This document shows positions 1 through 7,916 of a stretch of 49,444 nucleotides of DNA, piece by piece. Numbering within the stretch: position 1 is the stretch's first letter; every line of letters starts with the position of its first letter. This stretch comes from an uncultured Prevotellaceae bacterium (GTDB lineage Bacteria; Bacteroidota; Bacteroidia; Bacteroidales; Bacteroidaceae). Below the pieces are notes generated by a model. That model was not told the origin of the DNA and made no database searches. It saw only the letters and a program-made list of their open reading frames with translations. The stretch covers positions 1 through 49,444 of the forward strand of contig OMXX01000040.1 in the NCBI GenBank assembly GCA_900315105.1, in the 5' to 3' direction. The translations under genes were made by a program, and so were the position numbers.

Positions 1-20
1 AAACATGAGCCCATAAAAAG

Positions 21-57
21 CAAATGGCGTGTAACTCATTGAGCTACACGCCATTTG
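21..57. terminator. 13-bp hairpin
   Basis: A perfect inverted repeat CAAATGGCGTGTA / TACACGCCATTTG with an 11-base loop. It lies beyond the end of the leftmost gene of the window and is followed on the right by a T-containing stretch. It could terminate transcription from either side; the gene it serves on the left is outside the window. Confidence 0.5.
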
Positions 58-184
58 ATAGTGTTTTGTTATGTCTTTACTTATGCGTCTCATTTGACCC
101 CCTAAAAACTTCTTCTTTTAGATGAACGACATGAATTTAGAACAACTCCGCAAAAAGGAATTTGCTAGTAATGCAATAAAAGAT

Positions 185-215
185 ATGCCCCTCGCTATCA
201 CATAGCAAGAGGCAT
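185..215 (-). terminator. Hairpin downstream of the exonuclease gene
   Basis: Arms at 185-198 and 202-215 pair over 14 positions with a 3-base loop. The two imperfect positions become G-U pairs only in the minus-strand RNA, which is then followed by a U-containing stretch. This fits a terminator for the minus-strand operon ending at 320. The rest of 58-319 shows no convincing gene; a 27-codon frame from 123 has no support. Confidence 0.45.
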
Positions 216-319
216 TTTGGACAAATGGTCAAATAGTCAAACACTTTTTAAGAGACACCCTTATATGAATTGAAAGTTGACTTTTTAGCTTCTGCGAAAA
301 ATTCGTAACTCGTAGATTC

Positions 320-811
320 TCACAGTATCTCCCTCGCTATCCATGCACAGGCCTCGGCATCGGCAAGGGCGTGGTGGTGGTTCTCCAAACAATAACCACA
401 CTCGGCGGCAACGGTGTGTAATTGGTGGTTTGGCAAGTAGCGGAACGCACGACGGGAGGCACATAGCGTGTCGTAGAACTCATAATCGGGGTAGTCCATG
501 CGATAGACACGGAAGACGGCTTTTAGACAGCCCTCGTCAAAGGGCTTGTTATGAGCTACGAGGGGCAGTCCTTCTATCAAAGGCTCTATCTTCTCCCATA
601 CCTTCGGGAAGACAGGGGCATCTTCAGTATCTTCACGGCATAGTCCATGCACTTGTGAACACCAATAGTTGTAATAGTTCGGCTCCGGCTGAATGAGTGA
701 ATAGAACGTATCTACTATCTCGCCGTTGCGTACTATGACTATTCCCACGGAACATACCGAGGAACGCTCATTATTCGCCGTCTCAAAGTCTATTGCTGCA
801 AAATCTCGCAT
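320..811 (-). CDS. DEDDh-family 3'-5' exonuclease (DNA polymerase III epsilon-like)
   Basis: A 163-residue protein carrying only the exonuclease domain. The first catalytic motif is at the very N-terminus (AAIDFETANNE, with Asp and Glu), the second region holds HNKPFDEGCL near residue 85, and the DEDDh signature HHALADAEACA is near the C-terminus. Family members degrade DNA or RNA from the 3' end with two metal ions and act in proofreading, repair or RNA trimming; which one applies here cannot be told from sequence. The frame stays open 40 codons further upstream, but I chose the ATG at 811 because homologues start just before the first motif. It is the last gene of a minus-strand cluster and lies 116 bases after the CapA-like gene. 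Confidence 0.85.
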   Translation of the reverse strand: MRDFAAIDFETANNERSSVCSVGIVIVRNGEIVDTFYSLIQPEPNYYNYWCSQVHGLCREDTEDAPVFPKVWEKIEPLIEGLPLVAHNKPFDEGCLKAVFRVYRMDYPDYEFYDTLCASRRAFRYLPNHQLHTVAAECGYCLENHHHALADAEACAWIAREIL

Positions 812-927
812 TTTTTTAGAATTGAAAATTATTGTTTGCTTAGGCTCATCAAGCTGAAGCAAGTTCTTCTTTACTTTGGATTTGTTACAAAGACAGGAAA
901 AAGTTTGGTGAAAAGCATAGTATAATC

Positions 928-1872
928 TCACCTGCGAATCAACGGCTTTCCGCTTTCTATCCTCACGGCTATGGAGTCGGATTTCAGGGTGCCGTCGCTA
1001 TGGAAGGTGAGGCGGGCTATCATAGATTCTTTTGCCTTGGGGACTTTCTGGTCGAAGACAAAGTTACCAATGCTGTAATAGACTGGCATCTTACCTATGG
1101 TGTCTATTGGCTGGAGGATGTGGGGATGATGCCCGATGACGGCAGATACTCCTGCCTCGGATAGTCTGTGGGCAAGGGCACGCTGGCGAATGCCGGGGTA
1201 GGGCTGAAACTCCACACCCCAATGCAAGACTACGACGATGTGCGTGTCGGGATTATTATGGTGGAAATCCCCGATTTCATTGAGCAATTCATTCTCAGTA
1301 GGTTGGGCAATGCCAGGTTTGTTGTCGATACGGCACCAGTTCTCTATTGTTAGTGTTGTGGCATTGAAGACCGCTACTCTGATACCGTCTTTCTCGATAA
1401 GTACAGGCTTCATCTGTTCTTTGAAGTTGCAGCCATAGCCTAATGGCATGATACCTGCATCGGTTAGATGCTGTGCCGTGGCTTGAAGTCCCCGGCGTCC
1501 TTGATCATTGGTATGGTTGTTTGCCATTGCAGCATGCGTAATGCCAGCCTTTCTCAAGTCCTTTGCCCAACGTGCATCAGCACGGAAGATATACTTCTTG
1601 TTTACGGGTGATATGGTGTCGGTAAGGGGACATTCAAGGTTTACTATCACCGCATCAGCCTCACGGAATATAGGCGTTACTTCCTCGAAGAGATAGCTGA
1701 TACCCCTGTGCTCCGCCACACGGCGAACCCCACGGTCAAGGAGAACATCGCCGGTGAAGAGTATAGTGAGGGAAGCCCCCCCAGCCCCCGAGGGGGAGAC
1801 TGGGTGATGGGGAGGAGGTGAGCATGAGGCAAAGGAAATGAATAATGAAAAGTGAAAAACGAATAACTTCAT
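928..1872 (-). CDS. CapA-family lipoprotein (PGA_cap metallophosphatase-like)
   Basis: About 314 residues. The start at 1872 gives a lipoprotein signal MKLFVFHFSLFISFASC with Cys at the lipobox. The mature part begins with a Pro/Gly/Ser-rich linker, then the PGA_cap domain: LFTGDVLLDRG, NLECPLT, ANNHTNDQG, LHWGVEFQPYP, IGHHPHILQP and YSIGNFVFD, the metal-binding Asp/His/Asn pattern of this calcineurin-like family. The family is named after a poly-gamma-glutamate capsule protein, but most members in Bacteroidota have no known substrate. The frame runs on to 2022, inside the preceding gene, but the signal peptide argues for 1872 (or 1887). The N-terminal coding region is built from low-complexity repeats: heptamers at 1837-1864 and 1870-1911 and a C5/G5 palindrome near 1785-1796 (see findings). 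Confidence 0.8.
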   Translation of the reverse strand: MKLFVFHFSLFISFASCSPPPHHPVSPSGAGGASLTILFTGDVLLDRGVRRVAEHRGISYLFEEVTPIFREADAVIVNLECPLTDTISPVNKKYIFRADARWAKDLRKAGITHAAMANNHTNDQGRRGLQATAQHLTDAGIMPLGYGCNFKEQMKPVLIEKDGIRVAVFNATTLTIENWCRIDNKPGIAQPTENELLNEIGDFHHNNPDTHIVVVLHWGVEFQPYPGIRQRALAHRLSEAGVSAVIGHHPHILQPIDTIGKMPVYYSIGNFVFDQKVPKAKESMIARLTFHSDGTLKSDSIAVRIESGKPLIRR

Positions 1873-1911
1873 CACCTTAGCCACCATCGCCCAACACCTA
1901 TCACCTATCAG
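1837..1911. repeat. Heptamer arrays at the 5' end of the CapA-like gene
   Basis: Read on the plus strand, 1837-1864 is AATGAAT AATGAAA AGTGAAA AACGAAT and 1870-1911 is CATCACC TTAGCCA CCATCGC CCAACAC CTATCAC CTATCAG. Both keep a 7-base period while the sequence drifts. The first array encodes the hydrophobic core of the CapA signal peptide on the minus strand; the second covers its start codon and upstream bases. Confidence 0.6.
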
Positions 1912-1918
1912 CCAAGAT

Positions 1919-4360
1919 CTAGCATCCTGCACTATAGAAAACCTCCTCATTATGCTTTTGTTTTTTGTCGAGGATAAGAGGCTGCATCCACAACGGGCGT
2001 GCCGGTACATCATCCTTTTCAAGCCTATTTTGCCATTCCTTATCAGTATAACGCTGGTTTAACGGATTTACAAACTCATAATAGCTGAACGTAGCACCCC
2101 TTGTAAGGAAGATCTTACCGTCGATTACCACAGTAACGTAAATGATATCCGCATTACCAGTAGCCTCAGAAAGTATTCCGCTCTTTTTGCAACCAAGCAC
2201 ATTACGGGTAAACACATCGGCAACAAGTGCCACGGAACGATCCTCACCCTTCACTTCATCCCAGCGACCAAGTTCTGAATCTGGCTCTATGACACTCAGC
2301 GTGAACCATTCAAGAGAGCTTCCCATGTGTCTGATTTCTCCATATTCCTCCTCGCTGAGCATCTTGCCTTCAAGTTCCTTCTTTGAAACCTTTATGCAGA
2401 AATCCATATAGTCCTCAAGGGTAGAGGTACGACTTTGCAGAGCCTCGGTCATAAATCCGTTCTTTGTCAGAAGCGTCTTTGTCAAGTCAAGCATATCCTT
2501 CATCTTCTGCCAGAAATCAAGGTTTGGCTCCACATATCCCATACGGATAGGCTCAGGGAAATCGCCACCGCCACCGCACTCTGCGCAGATAGGCTGTTCG
2601 GCATAGAGAATAGCATCATGTTTCAGTTCTGCCCATGAGGCAAGTGCCGTGTTGAGGTTCTTGCGCTGCCATGAGTCTGTCTTCATATAGTCGGGATAGT
2701 CCTTGTTGGTCTTCTGAAGCTGAATGAGACATTCCATCCACTTGTTATACATGGATTTATCCCAATCGGAGAACTTCGACATCTTCGCCTTCATCTTCTT
2801 CATTTCGTCGGCATAGCCCTTCCAGTTGTCGGCATCCTGATAGTACTCGGCATTGAGTCTGTCGGCAGCATCAACACCGAAGGCAGAGAATACATGGAGT
2901 CCGCGAGGGAATGCCACCTTAGAATTCGCCTTTTCATCGAACATACGGCTGAGCACATATCCGTCAGGAGTATAGCGCTGTGGCATGAAATTCATCTTGT
3001 TCTCACAATCCTTCGATGGATTCTTCTCGTTCTTCTCAGGAATCTTCGAGGTTATACGGTTGCGAGTCTTGAACAGAGAGGCAAGCTTTGCATTGATATC
3101 CTTTTGTGTAGAGGCATCCACCACCTTGTCAAGTGTCATTATCTTTTTGGCGGTAAGATAGTCTGCCACATCAACCACGGCTACGTTATCTGGTTCGCCC
3201 ATAAGGAAGTCAAGGGTCTTATACACACCAAGTCCCTCCTTTGCCACGTTCTTATCGATATTGTTAAGCAGATATGCCATCATAGCAGCTTGCTTCACAG
3301 CCTGTTTCTGTTCACTACAGAAGGTGAAGGTCTGTAGCCACATCATAGCCCTGAAATATCTCTCCGACTGCTGATTACGGGTATAGTGACCGCGAGGCTT
3401 GAATAGGTCGTAGCTGAAAAGAATCTCCTTGCCCATCATAGGAGACATAGTTGCCGTGTAGCCGAACACATTAGAAATCTCCTGTTCTGCTTTTCCCTTA
3501 TATGAATCTGGGACTTCAAGATGTTCACCTGTAAGAAGCTCGTTTGCTACGGCAAAGTAAGCAGCATTAAACTCGGCCAAATCCTTTATCTCTGCATCGG
3601 AAGAGTTTGCTGCTATTTCCATTGCTTTCTTATACATAGCCGTGTTCAACGCACTCATACGAGGCACGAAGCAATGTTTCTCAAGCGATTTTAGCACATA
3701 CGAGAAATACATGTGATATGCTTGAAGGAACACATCGGTGGTGATATAGCTCGGCATCATGTCATACTCATTCTGCTCGTATATATTGAAAAGCTGCTCA
3801 TTCTTCGTTGGGATGACGGCAAAGTTATGATGTGCCAGATGACTAAGGAACGGCTTATCCACCTCCTCCATCTGGAACATATTAACCGTCATGGCAGGAT
3901 TGGCGAGCTTGAGGCCGTCAACATCCGTTATCTGCAACTCCTTCAACTCCTTGATACGTGCGTCAATACGCATGATAAAGCCTTTCTCCTCCTTGGAGAT
4001 ACCGGCCTTATTGAAGTCTATCAGCGCGTCGTAGTCGTGCTTTTCCAGATAGTCGTAGCAACGGTCTAGATACCACTTTGTCTTTCGGGTATAGAAGGTG
4101 TTGAGGTCTTCTTCCATAAACCATACTCCCTTGAGAGCATAGGGATAGTGACGGAGTATGCGCAGCTCCATCAGCGTCATGTCGCTTATGTCCATGTTCA
4201 GGTCGATCTCCCTTGGCAAGAGACTGTCGGTTACAAGGAACGAATGCGGATTGAACTCCACATTGATAAGTTCTGCTGCCTCTTCTGGCGAACCTTTGCG
4301 CACCTCGGTGCATGACATCATCAATAGTATAGATGACGCAAAGAGAAATAGTTTTTTCAT
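1919..4360 (-). CDS. DUF3160 domain lipoprotein
   Basis: An 813-residue protein with a lipoprotein signal at the N-terminus (MKKLFLFASSILLMMSC, Cys at 17). The body matches DUF3160 as I know it: the segment MPSYITTDVFLQAYHMYFSY around residue 200, and YVEPNLDFWQKM near residue 625. A CAECGGGG cluster lies just before the latter and might bind a metal or form a disulfide; that is inference. No enzymatic function is established for the family. The length is normal for DUF3160 proteins. The gene lies 46 bases upstream of the CapA-like gene and 26 bases after the small lipoprotein gene, so these three probably form one transcription unit of envelope lipoproteins. Confidence 0.8.
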   Translation of the reverse strand: MKKLFLFASSILLMMSCTEVRKGSPEEAAELINVEFNPHSFLVTDSLLPREIDLNMDISDMTLMELRILRHYPYALKGVWFMEEDLNTFYTRKTKWYLDRCYDYLEKHDYDALIDFNKAGISKEEKGFIMRIDARIKELKELQITDVDGLKLANPAMTVNMFQMEEVDKPFLSHLAHHNFAVIPTKNEQLFNIYEQNEYDMMPSYITTDVFLQAYHMYFSYVLKSLEKHCFVPRMSALNTAMYKKAMEIAANSSDAEIKDLAEFNAAYFAVANELLTGEHLEVPDSYKGKAEQEISNVFGYTATMSPMMGKEILFSYDLFKPRGHYTRNQQSERYFRAMMWLQTFTFCSEQKQAVKQAAMMAYLLNNIDKNVAKEGLGVYKTLDFLMGEPDNVAVVDVADYLTAKKIMTLDKVVDASTQKDINAKLASLFKTRNRITSKIPEKNEKNPSKDCENKMNFMPQRYTPDGYVLSRMFDEKANSKVAFPRGLHVFSAFGVDAADRLNAEYYQDADNWKGYADEMKKMKAKMSKFSDWDKSMYNKWMECLIQLQKTNKDYPDYMKTDSWQRKNLNTALASWAELKHDAILYAEQPICAECGGGGDFPEPIRMGYVEPNLDFWQKMKDMLDLTKTLLTKNGFMTEALQSRTSTLEDYMDFCIKVSKKELEGKMLSEEEYGEIRHMGSSLEWFTLSVIEPDSELGRWDEVKGEDRSVALVADVFTRNVLGCKKSGILSEATGNADIIYVTVVIDGKIFLTRGATFSYYEFVNPLNQRYTDKEWQNRLEKDDVPARPLWMQPLILDKKQKHNEEVFYSAGC

Positions 4361-4386
4361 ATTTTGTGTTTATTATAGTTTAGCGT

Positions 4387-4953
4387 TTAGGGGTTAGTGT
4401 TGTGAGCCATCCTTTGGTATTTCAACCCAAACCCTTTCAACTGATATAATACCTCGATGGTATCGCCATTGTCTCGGTGCTCCCAGGTATGCACAAGATT
4501 AGGTATTGTATCTGTCTCTACCTTAAAGTCTATAAGTGGACATCCTACCCTTGAACCTAACCATAGAGGACGGATGAACCGACCTTTGTATAGATGGAAG
4601 ATAAATAGTCTCTTGTCTTTCTCCGGATGGTATCGTGTAGCCTTGATAGTGCCTACGAGCACTTCTGGGATGCTATCGCCTGTCATATCGCCACATGTGA
4701 AGCGATATACATGATAGTCCAATGCCCACGAATCCACCACACTATCACCCCTGAGATGCTCTATACGGTTAGTAGAATCCGTGACAGAAACAAGTCTGAG
4801 AATGCCCTCACCCATAGCACAACGATACTGGCATGTAACAGAATCTATCTGCATCATGCTATACTCGCGCGTTACCTCTTTCTGCTTCTGCCCACAACAT
4901 ATTAGGGTACATAGCAAATATACCGTTATTATCGTCTTAGCTATCAGGCGCAT
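4387..4953 (-). CDS. Small lipoprotein with an FG-GAP-like segment
   Basis: A 188-residue protein. Starting at 4953 yields a lipoprotein signal, MRLIAKTIITVYLLCTLICC, with Cys as the acylated residue. Around residue 90 the stretch GDMTGDSIPEVLVGT resembles the D-x-T/N-G-D calcium-binding loop of FG-GAP/VCBS repeats, with a single copy visible. I do not recognise the protein otherwise. It begins 10 bases after the AAA ATPase stop codon and ends 26 bases before the DUF3160 gene, all on the minus strand. The frame remains open to 5064, but that would overlap the ATPase gene and lose the signal peptide. Confidence 0.65.
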   Translation of the reverse strand: MRLIAKTIITVYLLCTLICCGQKQKEVTREYSMMQIDSVTCQYRCAMGEGILRLVSVTDSTNRIEHLRGDSVVDSWALDYHVYRFTCGDMTGDSIPEVLVGTIKATRYHPEKDKRLFIFHLYKGRFIRPLWLGSRVGCPLIDFKVETDTIPNLVHTWEHRDNGDTIEVLYQLKGFGLKYQRMAHNTNP

Positions 4954-4963
4954 TACCTTTGTC

Positions 4964-6091
4964 TTATCCGCAATATGTCTGCTTGAACCATAGTCTGTAA
5001 AGTGGATCAACAAATACGAGTTTTCCGCCTTGTTTTTCCAAGATGTCGAGTTTGACAAGCACACCCTTGTTTCTGGTAATTGTTTGTGGACCTCCGAGAT
5101 TGAAACGCTTTACCACTTCATTGGAGTTGAGACGTTGCTCTCCAGCAACAATGGCGCGAAGCATAGCAATCTGTGAGAGGGCGAGTTTGTCGGTTTCCGA
5201 CTCAAACACAGGCATATTAGTATCAATAACGCTTTGTAACTGCTGGTTGAAAATCTCTTCCGTAACAGTAGTCTCGGTATCTGCCCAAACGAAGAAACTA
5301 AGTTGCTGAACGTACCAGGAATGATTCTCCATAGAGTCACAAATCCTTGTAGCCAGTTCCTTTGATATTTCCTTGCCTGTTCTCTTGAAGGTGTTTACGA
5401 TATACTCAACCCAATATTCGGTTAGGATTTTCTTTAGATACAAAGTCTGCCCGAAGCGATAGAACGGTTTATTGGAATTGGTGAATATATCCATCAGCAT
5501 GTGGCGCTTACTGCCATACAAACAATAAGTTACATCCTGCTGATGCTGCCATACTGAGCGAAGCATTCCTTCCATCTTAGGCCATTCTGGAAAATCGGCA
5601 AGTCTTTGAAACTCATCTATGCACATAATGATGTGTAAGCCTTTCTGCTCAGCTATCACTTGTGGCAGGTTCAGAAGTTCCTCAACGCTCTTGGGGTTTT
5701 CTTTCTGTCTTAAATCTACTTCTACCTCGACAAAAGGCCCTTTGATCTTAAAGCTTGCACTGAAGTTCTGGAGGTATCTCTTTATATACTCCAGTCCCTT
5801 GTCAAGAGTTGTGGCAACGCTGTTTACAACAGCTGAGGCGAATGCATTGTAGAAGTCGGTCTCGCTGTTGAGTCTGAAAGCATCGATGAAACAGGCAACG
5901 ATCTTGCTGTCCTCTGCCTGCATCTCCTTCATTGTAGCTTTGACAAGTGATGATTTTCCCCATCTTCTAGGTGAAATCAGCGTTACATTAATGCCATTGC
6001 CAAGAAATGTCTTGAGCTGTTTACGATCCTCTATTCTGTCGATAAAGTTTTCGTTTTCAGCCAATTCTCCGTAGATAAATGGTCTTTTCAT
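4964..6091 (-). CDS. AAA family ATPase with C-terminal winged-helix-like region
   Basis: A 375-residue cytoplasmic ATPase of the STAND/archaeal-ATPase type. The Walker A motif is SPRRWGKSSLVK near residue 40 and the Walker B is IIMCIDEFQRL near residue 155. The C-terminus (KLDILEKQGGKLVFVDPLYR) looks like the winged helix and tail usual for these proteins. Family members are common in Bacteroidota as stand-alone genes; their targets are mostly unknown. The start at 6091 (MKRPFIYGEL) is preferred over 6139 because homologues begin there. It is the first gene of the minus-strand cluster, with a TATCTTTG -7 element on the minus strand at 6117-6124, though that element lies only 26 bases from the start and its -33 box is weak. 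Confidence 0.75.
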   Translation of the reverse strand: MKRPFIYGELAENENFIDRIEDRKQLKTFLGNGINVTLISPRRWGKSSLVKATMKEMQAEDSKIVACFIDAFRLNSETDFYNAFASAVVNSVATTLDKGLEYIKRYLQNFSASFKIKGPFVEVEVDLRQKENPKSVEELLNLPQVIAEQKGLHIIMCIDEFQRLADFPEWPKMEGMLRSVWQHQQDVTYCLYGSKRHMLMDIFTNSNKPFYRFGQTLYLKKILTEYWVEYIVNTFKRTGKEISKELATRICDSMENHSWYVQQLSFFVWADTETTVTEEIFNQQLQSVIDTNMPVFESETDKLALSQIAMLRAIVAGEQRLNSNEVVKRFNLGGPQTITRNKGVLVKLDILEKQGGKLVFVDPLYRLWFKQTYCG

Positions 6092-6116
6092 AAGCGGAAT
6101 GGTTTTGTTTTGTGGG

Positions 6117-6124
6117 CAAAGATA
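6117..6124 (-). promoter_or_regulatory. Possible -7 promoter element for the AAA ATPase gene
   Basis: TATCTTTG on the minus strand fits the Bacteroidota TAnnTTTG consensus. No clear TTTG -33 box is seen 19-20 bases upstream. Confidence 0.3.
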
Positions 6125-6291
6125 CATAATTATAAGCACACTTGATATAAGAGTTCTTATAATTTTTGTTAATTTAACGTTCTACGCTTCAAATATGATA
6201 AATAAAATCGCCTTTATCTCACTCCATAACTTCAAAAAAGATGAAAGTTGGTAATGAAACAAAGGCGAGAGTCGAAATTACAGGTATCAAT

Positions 6292-6435
6292 CTACCTCAT
6301 AAACGAATTACCACGGCGCACATTCGTGCACCATTTGTTCATCGTGACCTTATCACGAAGAAATTGCTGTGCTTTCCAGATGCTGAGGGGTTTAGACTCA
6401 GTCTGTTCTTTTTGTGTATTGTTAAGGTCTTTCAT
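6292..6435 (-). CDS. Possible 47-residue small protein
   Basis: A short frame with no recognised domain; it is Lys/Arg-rich at its C-terminus (NKWCTNVRRGNSFMR). Its support is positional: on the minus strand a TATTTTTG -7 element (6461-6468) lies 26 bases upstream of the ATG, and the surrounding 600 bases hold no other candidate gene. Against it: no recognisable homologues, no clear -33 box, small size. On the opposite strand a 70-codon frame (6241-6453) covers the same bases and has no promoter. Confidence 0.3.
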   Translation of the reverse strand: MKDLNNTQKEQTESKPLSIWKAQQFLRDKVTMNKWCTNVRRGNSFMR

Positions 6436-6587
6436 ACTAGAATAGTTTATTAGTCATTGGCAAAAATATGAAATAAAATCCAGATTAACGAGAAAAAACT
6501 CAACAAACATCCAAAGTTTCCGTTTATTTGCTAAATTCTGCAATGTGTACTTAACATTCTGTGCACCTTAGTGTATATAATAGCAGA

Positions 6588-6627
6588 AAGTTGAAAGTAG
6601 AGGCGTTGAGCCTGCAACTTTCAACTT
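6588..6627 (-). terminator. Hairpin downstream of the sigma factor operon
   Basis: A perfect 11-bp stem, AAGTTGAAAGT / ACTTTCAACTT, with an 18-base loop that pairs further. It lies 83 bases beyond the stop of the putative anti-sigma gene, on the downstream side of that minus-strand operon. The rest of 6092-6709 holds only the small frame described above. Confidence 0.45.
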
Positions 6628-6709
6628 ATCTGGTATCAGTTGGATTAATTTTCACAAGTTATCGCAACTGAGTTTTAGTAAACAAGAAAATTATTTAAAA
6701 GCTTAGAAA

Positions 6710-7186
6710 TTATCTTACTAATGTGGACGTCTTGGTAGAGTCAATCTTTGATGAATCGGCCATAGCTACGCTGTTGGCTGTGTTGATTGTGATTGAGTCC
6801 TTTGTGTGTGAAGCAGCGAACTGCTGTGCGTCCTGAAGTGCCTCGCGCTGATATGGCATCTGTGCAGCGAGTCCGAGAGATAGGATGATACCTACTACTG
6901 CGGCAGCCTTGTAGAGAGGGCGGAGGCGACTTTGCATGGTTATTGTGCGTGCCTTTACGTGCTTTGGCTCATCATCGATGAGAGCAAGCATACGCTCGTC
7001 AAAGTCGGAGCTGAGGTGTGCTTCTTCCATGCCAGACTGCTCATACATGAACAAGTCGCGATAAGGCAACAGAGTCACTGGCACGTCCTTCTGAGAGAAG
7101 AATGTGCGCAAGATACGTTCCTCTTCCAAAGAGGTCTCGCACTTGAAGTAGCGCTCTAAGAGTTGTTCAATGTATTTATAGTCCAT
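6710..7186 (-). CDS. Putative anti-sigma factor, single-pass membrane protein
   Basis: A 158-residue protein. The N-terminal 80 residues are acidic and helical (MDYKYIEQLLERYFKCETSLEEE), followed by one predicted membrane segment at about 92-110 (LYKAAAVVGIILSLGLAAQM) and a Ser/Thr-rich tail. It has no zinc-binding anti-sigma signature. The role is inferred from position: it starts 29 bases after the ECF sigma factor gene on the same strand, and this organisation, with a short membrane protein of this type, is common behind ECF sigma genes in Bacteroidales. The topology would put the N-terminus in the cytoplasm, where it could bind the sigma factor. Confidence 0.6.
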   Translation of the reverse strand: MDYKYIEQLLERYFKCETSLEEERILRTFFSQKDVPVTLLPYRDLFMYEQSGMEEAHLSSDFDERMLALIDDEPKHVKARTITMQSRLRPLYKAAAVVGIILSLGLAAQMPYQREALQDAQQFAASHTKDSITINTANSVAMADSSKIDSTKTSTLVR

Positions 7187-7215
7187 TTTTTATATTTTTA
7201 GCGGCTCTAAGCCAC

Positions 7216-7737
7216 TTATTTGTTTTGTAGTGAATCGTATGTTTTCTTGATGAACTGTCGGGCTCGGAAGATGTTTATCTTCACCTGATCTTCGCTTATC
7301 TGCATGATAGCGGCGATTTCCTTGTACGACTTATCCTCGAAATCTCGCAGTTGCATTGCTGTACGCTGTTTCTCGGGAAGAGAGTTCATCAAATCGCGAA
7401 CCATTGCGATGCGCTCCTTTTCCATCATCTGCTCATACGGAGTATGGGTCGTGGGTGTCAGGTGGTGGGTATTGGATGATAGAGGCTCGTCCAAAGAAAC
7501 TGTGCGGTGAATGTCCTGTTTCCTAAGAACATCAAGTGCCATGTTTCGCGCTATTGTCAACGCCCAGCCTTCGAGGGATTCTATCTCGTCCCATTGATCG
7601 CGTCGGTTCCAGATCTTTATCAGTGACTCCTGCACGACATCCTCTGCATCCTGCTGGTTGAGCGTGATGCGGAAGGCAAGCCTGAAGAGCTTGTCTTTCA
7701 TTGGAAGTACGTCGGTCTTGAAACTGATATTCTTCAT
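7216..7737 (-). CDS. ECF-type RNA polymerase sigma factor
   Basis: 173 residues from the ATG at 7737. Sigma region 2 is visible at about residues 10-75 (LFRLAFRITLNQQDAEDVVQ, then LIKIWNRRDQW and GWALTIARNMALDVLRK), and region 4 at about 115-165 (LPEKQRTAMQLRDFEDKSYK, then IAAIMQISEDQVKINIFRAR), with its helix-turn-helix. It would direct RNA polymerase to a small regulon under control of the membrane protein encoded next. The region 2-4 linker (SSNTHHLTPTTHTPYEQ) is encoded by a 7-base-period array at 7442-7483. The longer frame to 7773 adds residues not typical of the family. Confidence 0.9.
   Translation of the reverse strand: MKNISFKTDVLPMKDKLFRLAFRITLNQQDAEDVVQESLIKIWNRRDQWDEIESLEGWALTIARNMALDVLRKQDIHRTVSLDEPLSSNTHHLTPTTHTPYEQMMEKERIAMVRDLMNSLPEKQRTAMQLRDFEDKSYKEIAAIMQISEDQVKINIFRARQFIKKTYDSLQNK
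7442..7483. repeat. Heptamer array inside the sigma factor gene
   Basis: Six consecutive units on the plus strand: GTATGGG TCGTGGG TGTCAGG TGGTGGG TATTGGA TGATAGA. G at unit position 6 is conserved in five units. The array codes for the flexible linker between sigma regions 2 and 4. Confidence 0.55.
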
Positions 7738-7839
7738 CTGTGCTCTGTTTTGAAGACTATAATAAAAGGGCAAAAGTTACATTTGCCCCTTTTTTTAACT
7801 TATTTTTACACTTCTACTACAAAAACTCTAATAAAAAGA

Positions 7840-7916
7840 CTTTAGCCTTTCGACTTTTGCCCTTTGACTTTCGCCTTTCTACTTTATACTTTCTACTTTC
7901 GCCCTTAGCCCTTACT
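7840..7916. repeat. Eleven-unit heptamer array ending in the argB stop codon
   Basis: Units on the plus strand: CTTTAGC CTTTCGA CTTTTGC CCTTTGA CTTTCGC CTTTCTA CTTTATA CTTTCTA CTTTCGC CCTTAGC CCTTACT. The period is exactly 7 throughout and the CTTT core is conserved. The last unit contains the argB stop codon (7912-7914, minus strand). The remainder of 7738-7839 shows nothing else clear. Confidence 0.75.

Noticed and set aside
123..206. 27-codon frame near the left edge
   Set aside because: No promoter or domain, and its end lies in a terminator-like hairpin.
1919..2022. Longer start for the CapA-like gene inside the DUF3160 gene
   Set aside because: It would bury the lipoprotein signal and overlap a conserved gene by about 100 bases.
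6241..6453. 70-codon plus-strand frame
   Set aside because: No -7 element upstream and no recognisable domain; the opposite strand has a slightly better small-gene candidate.
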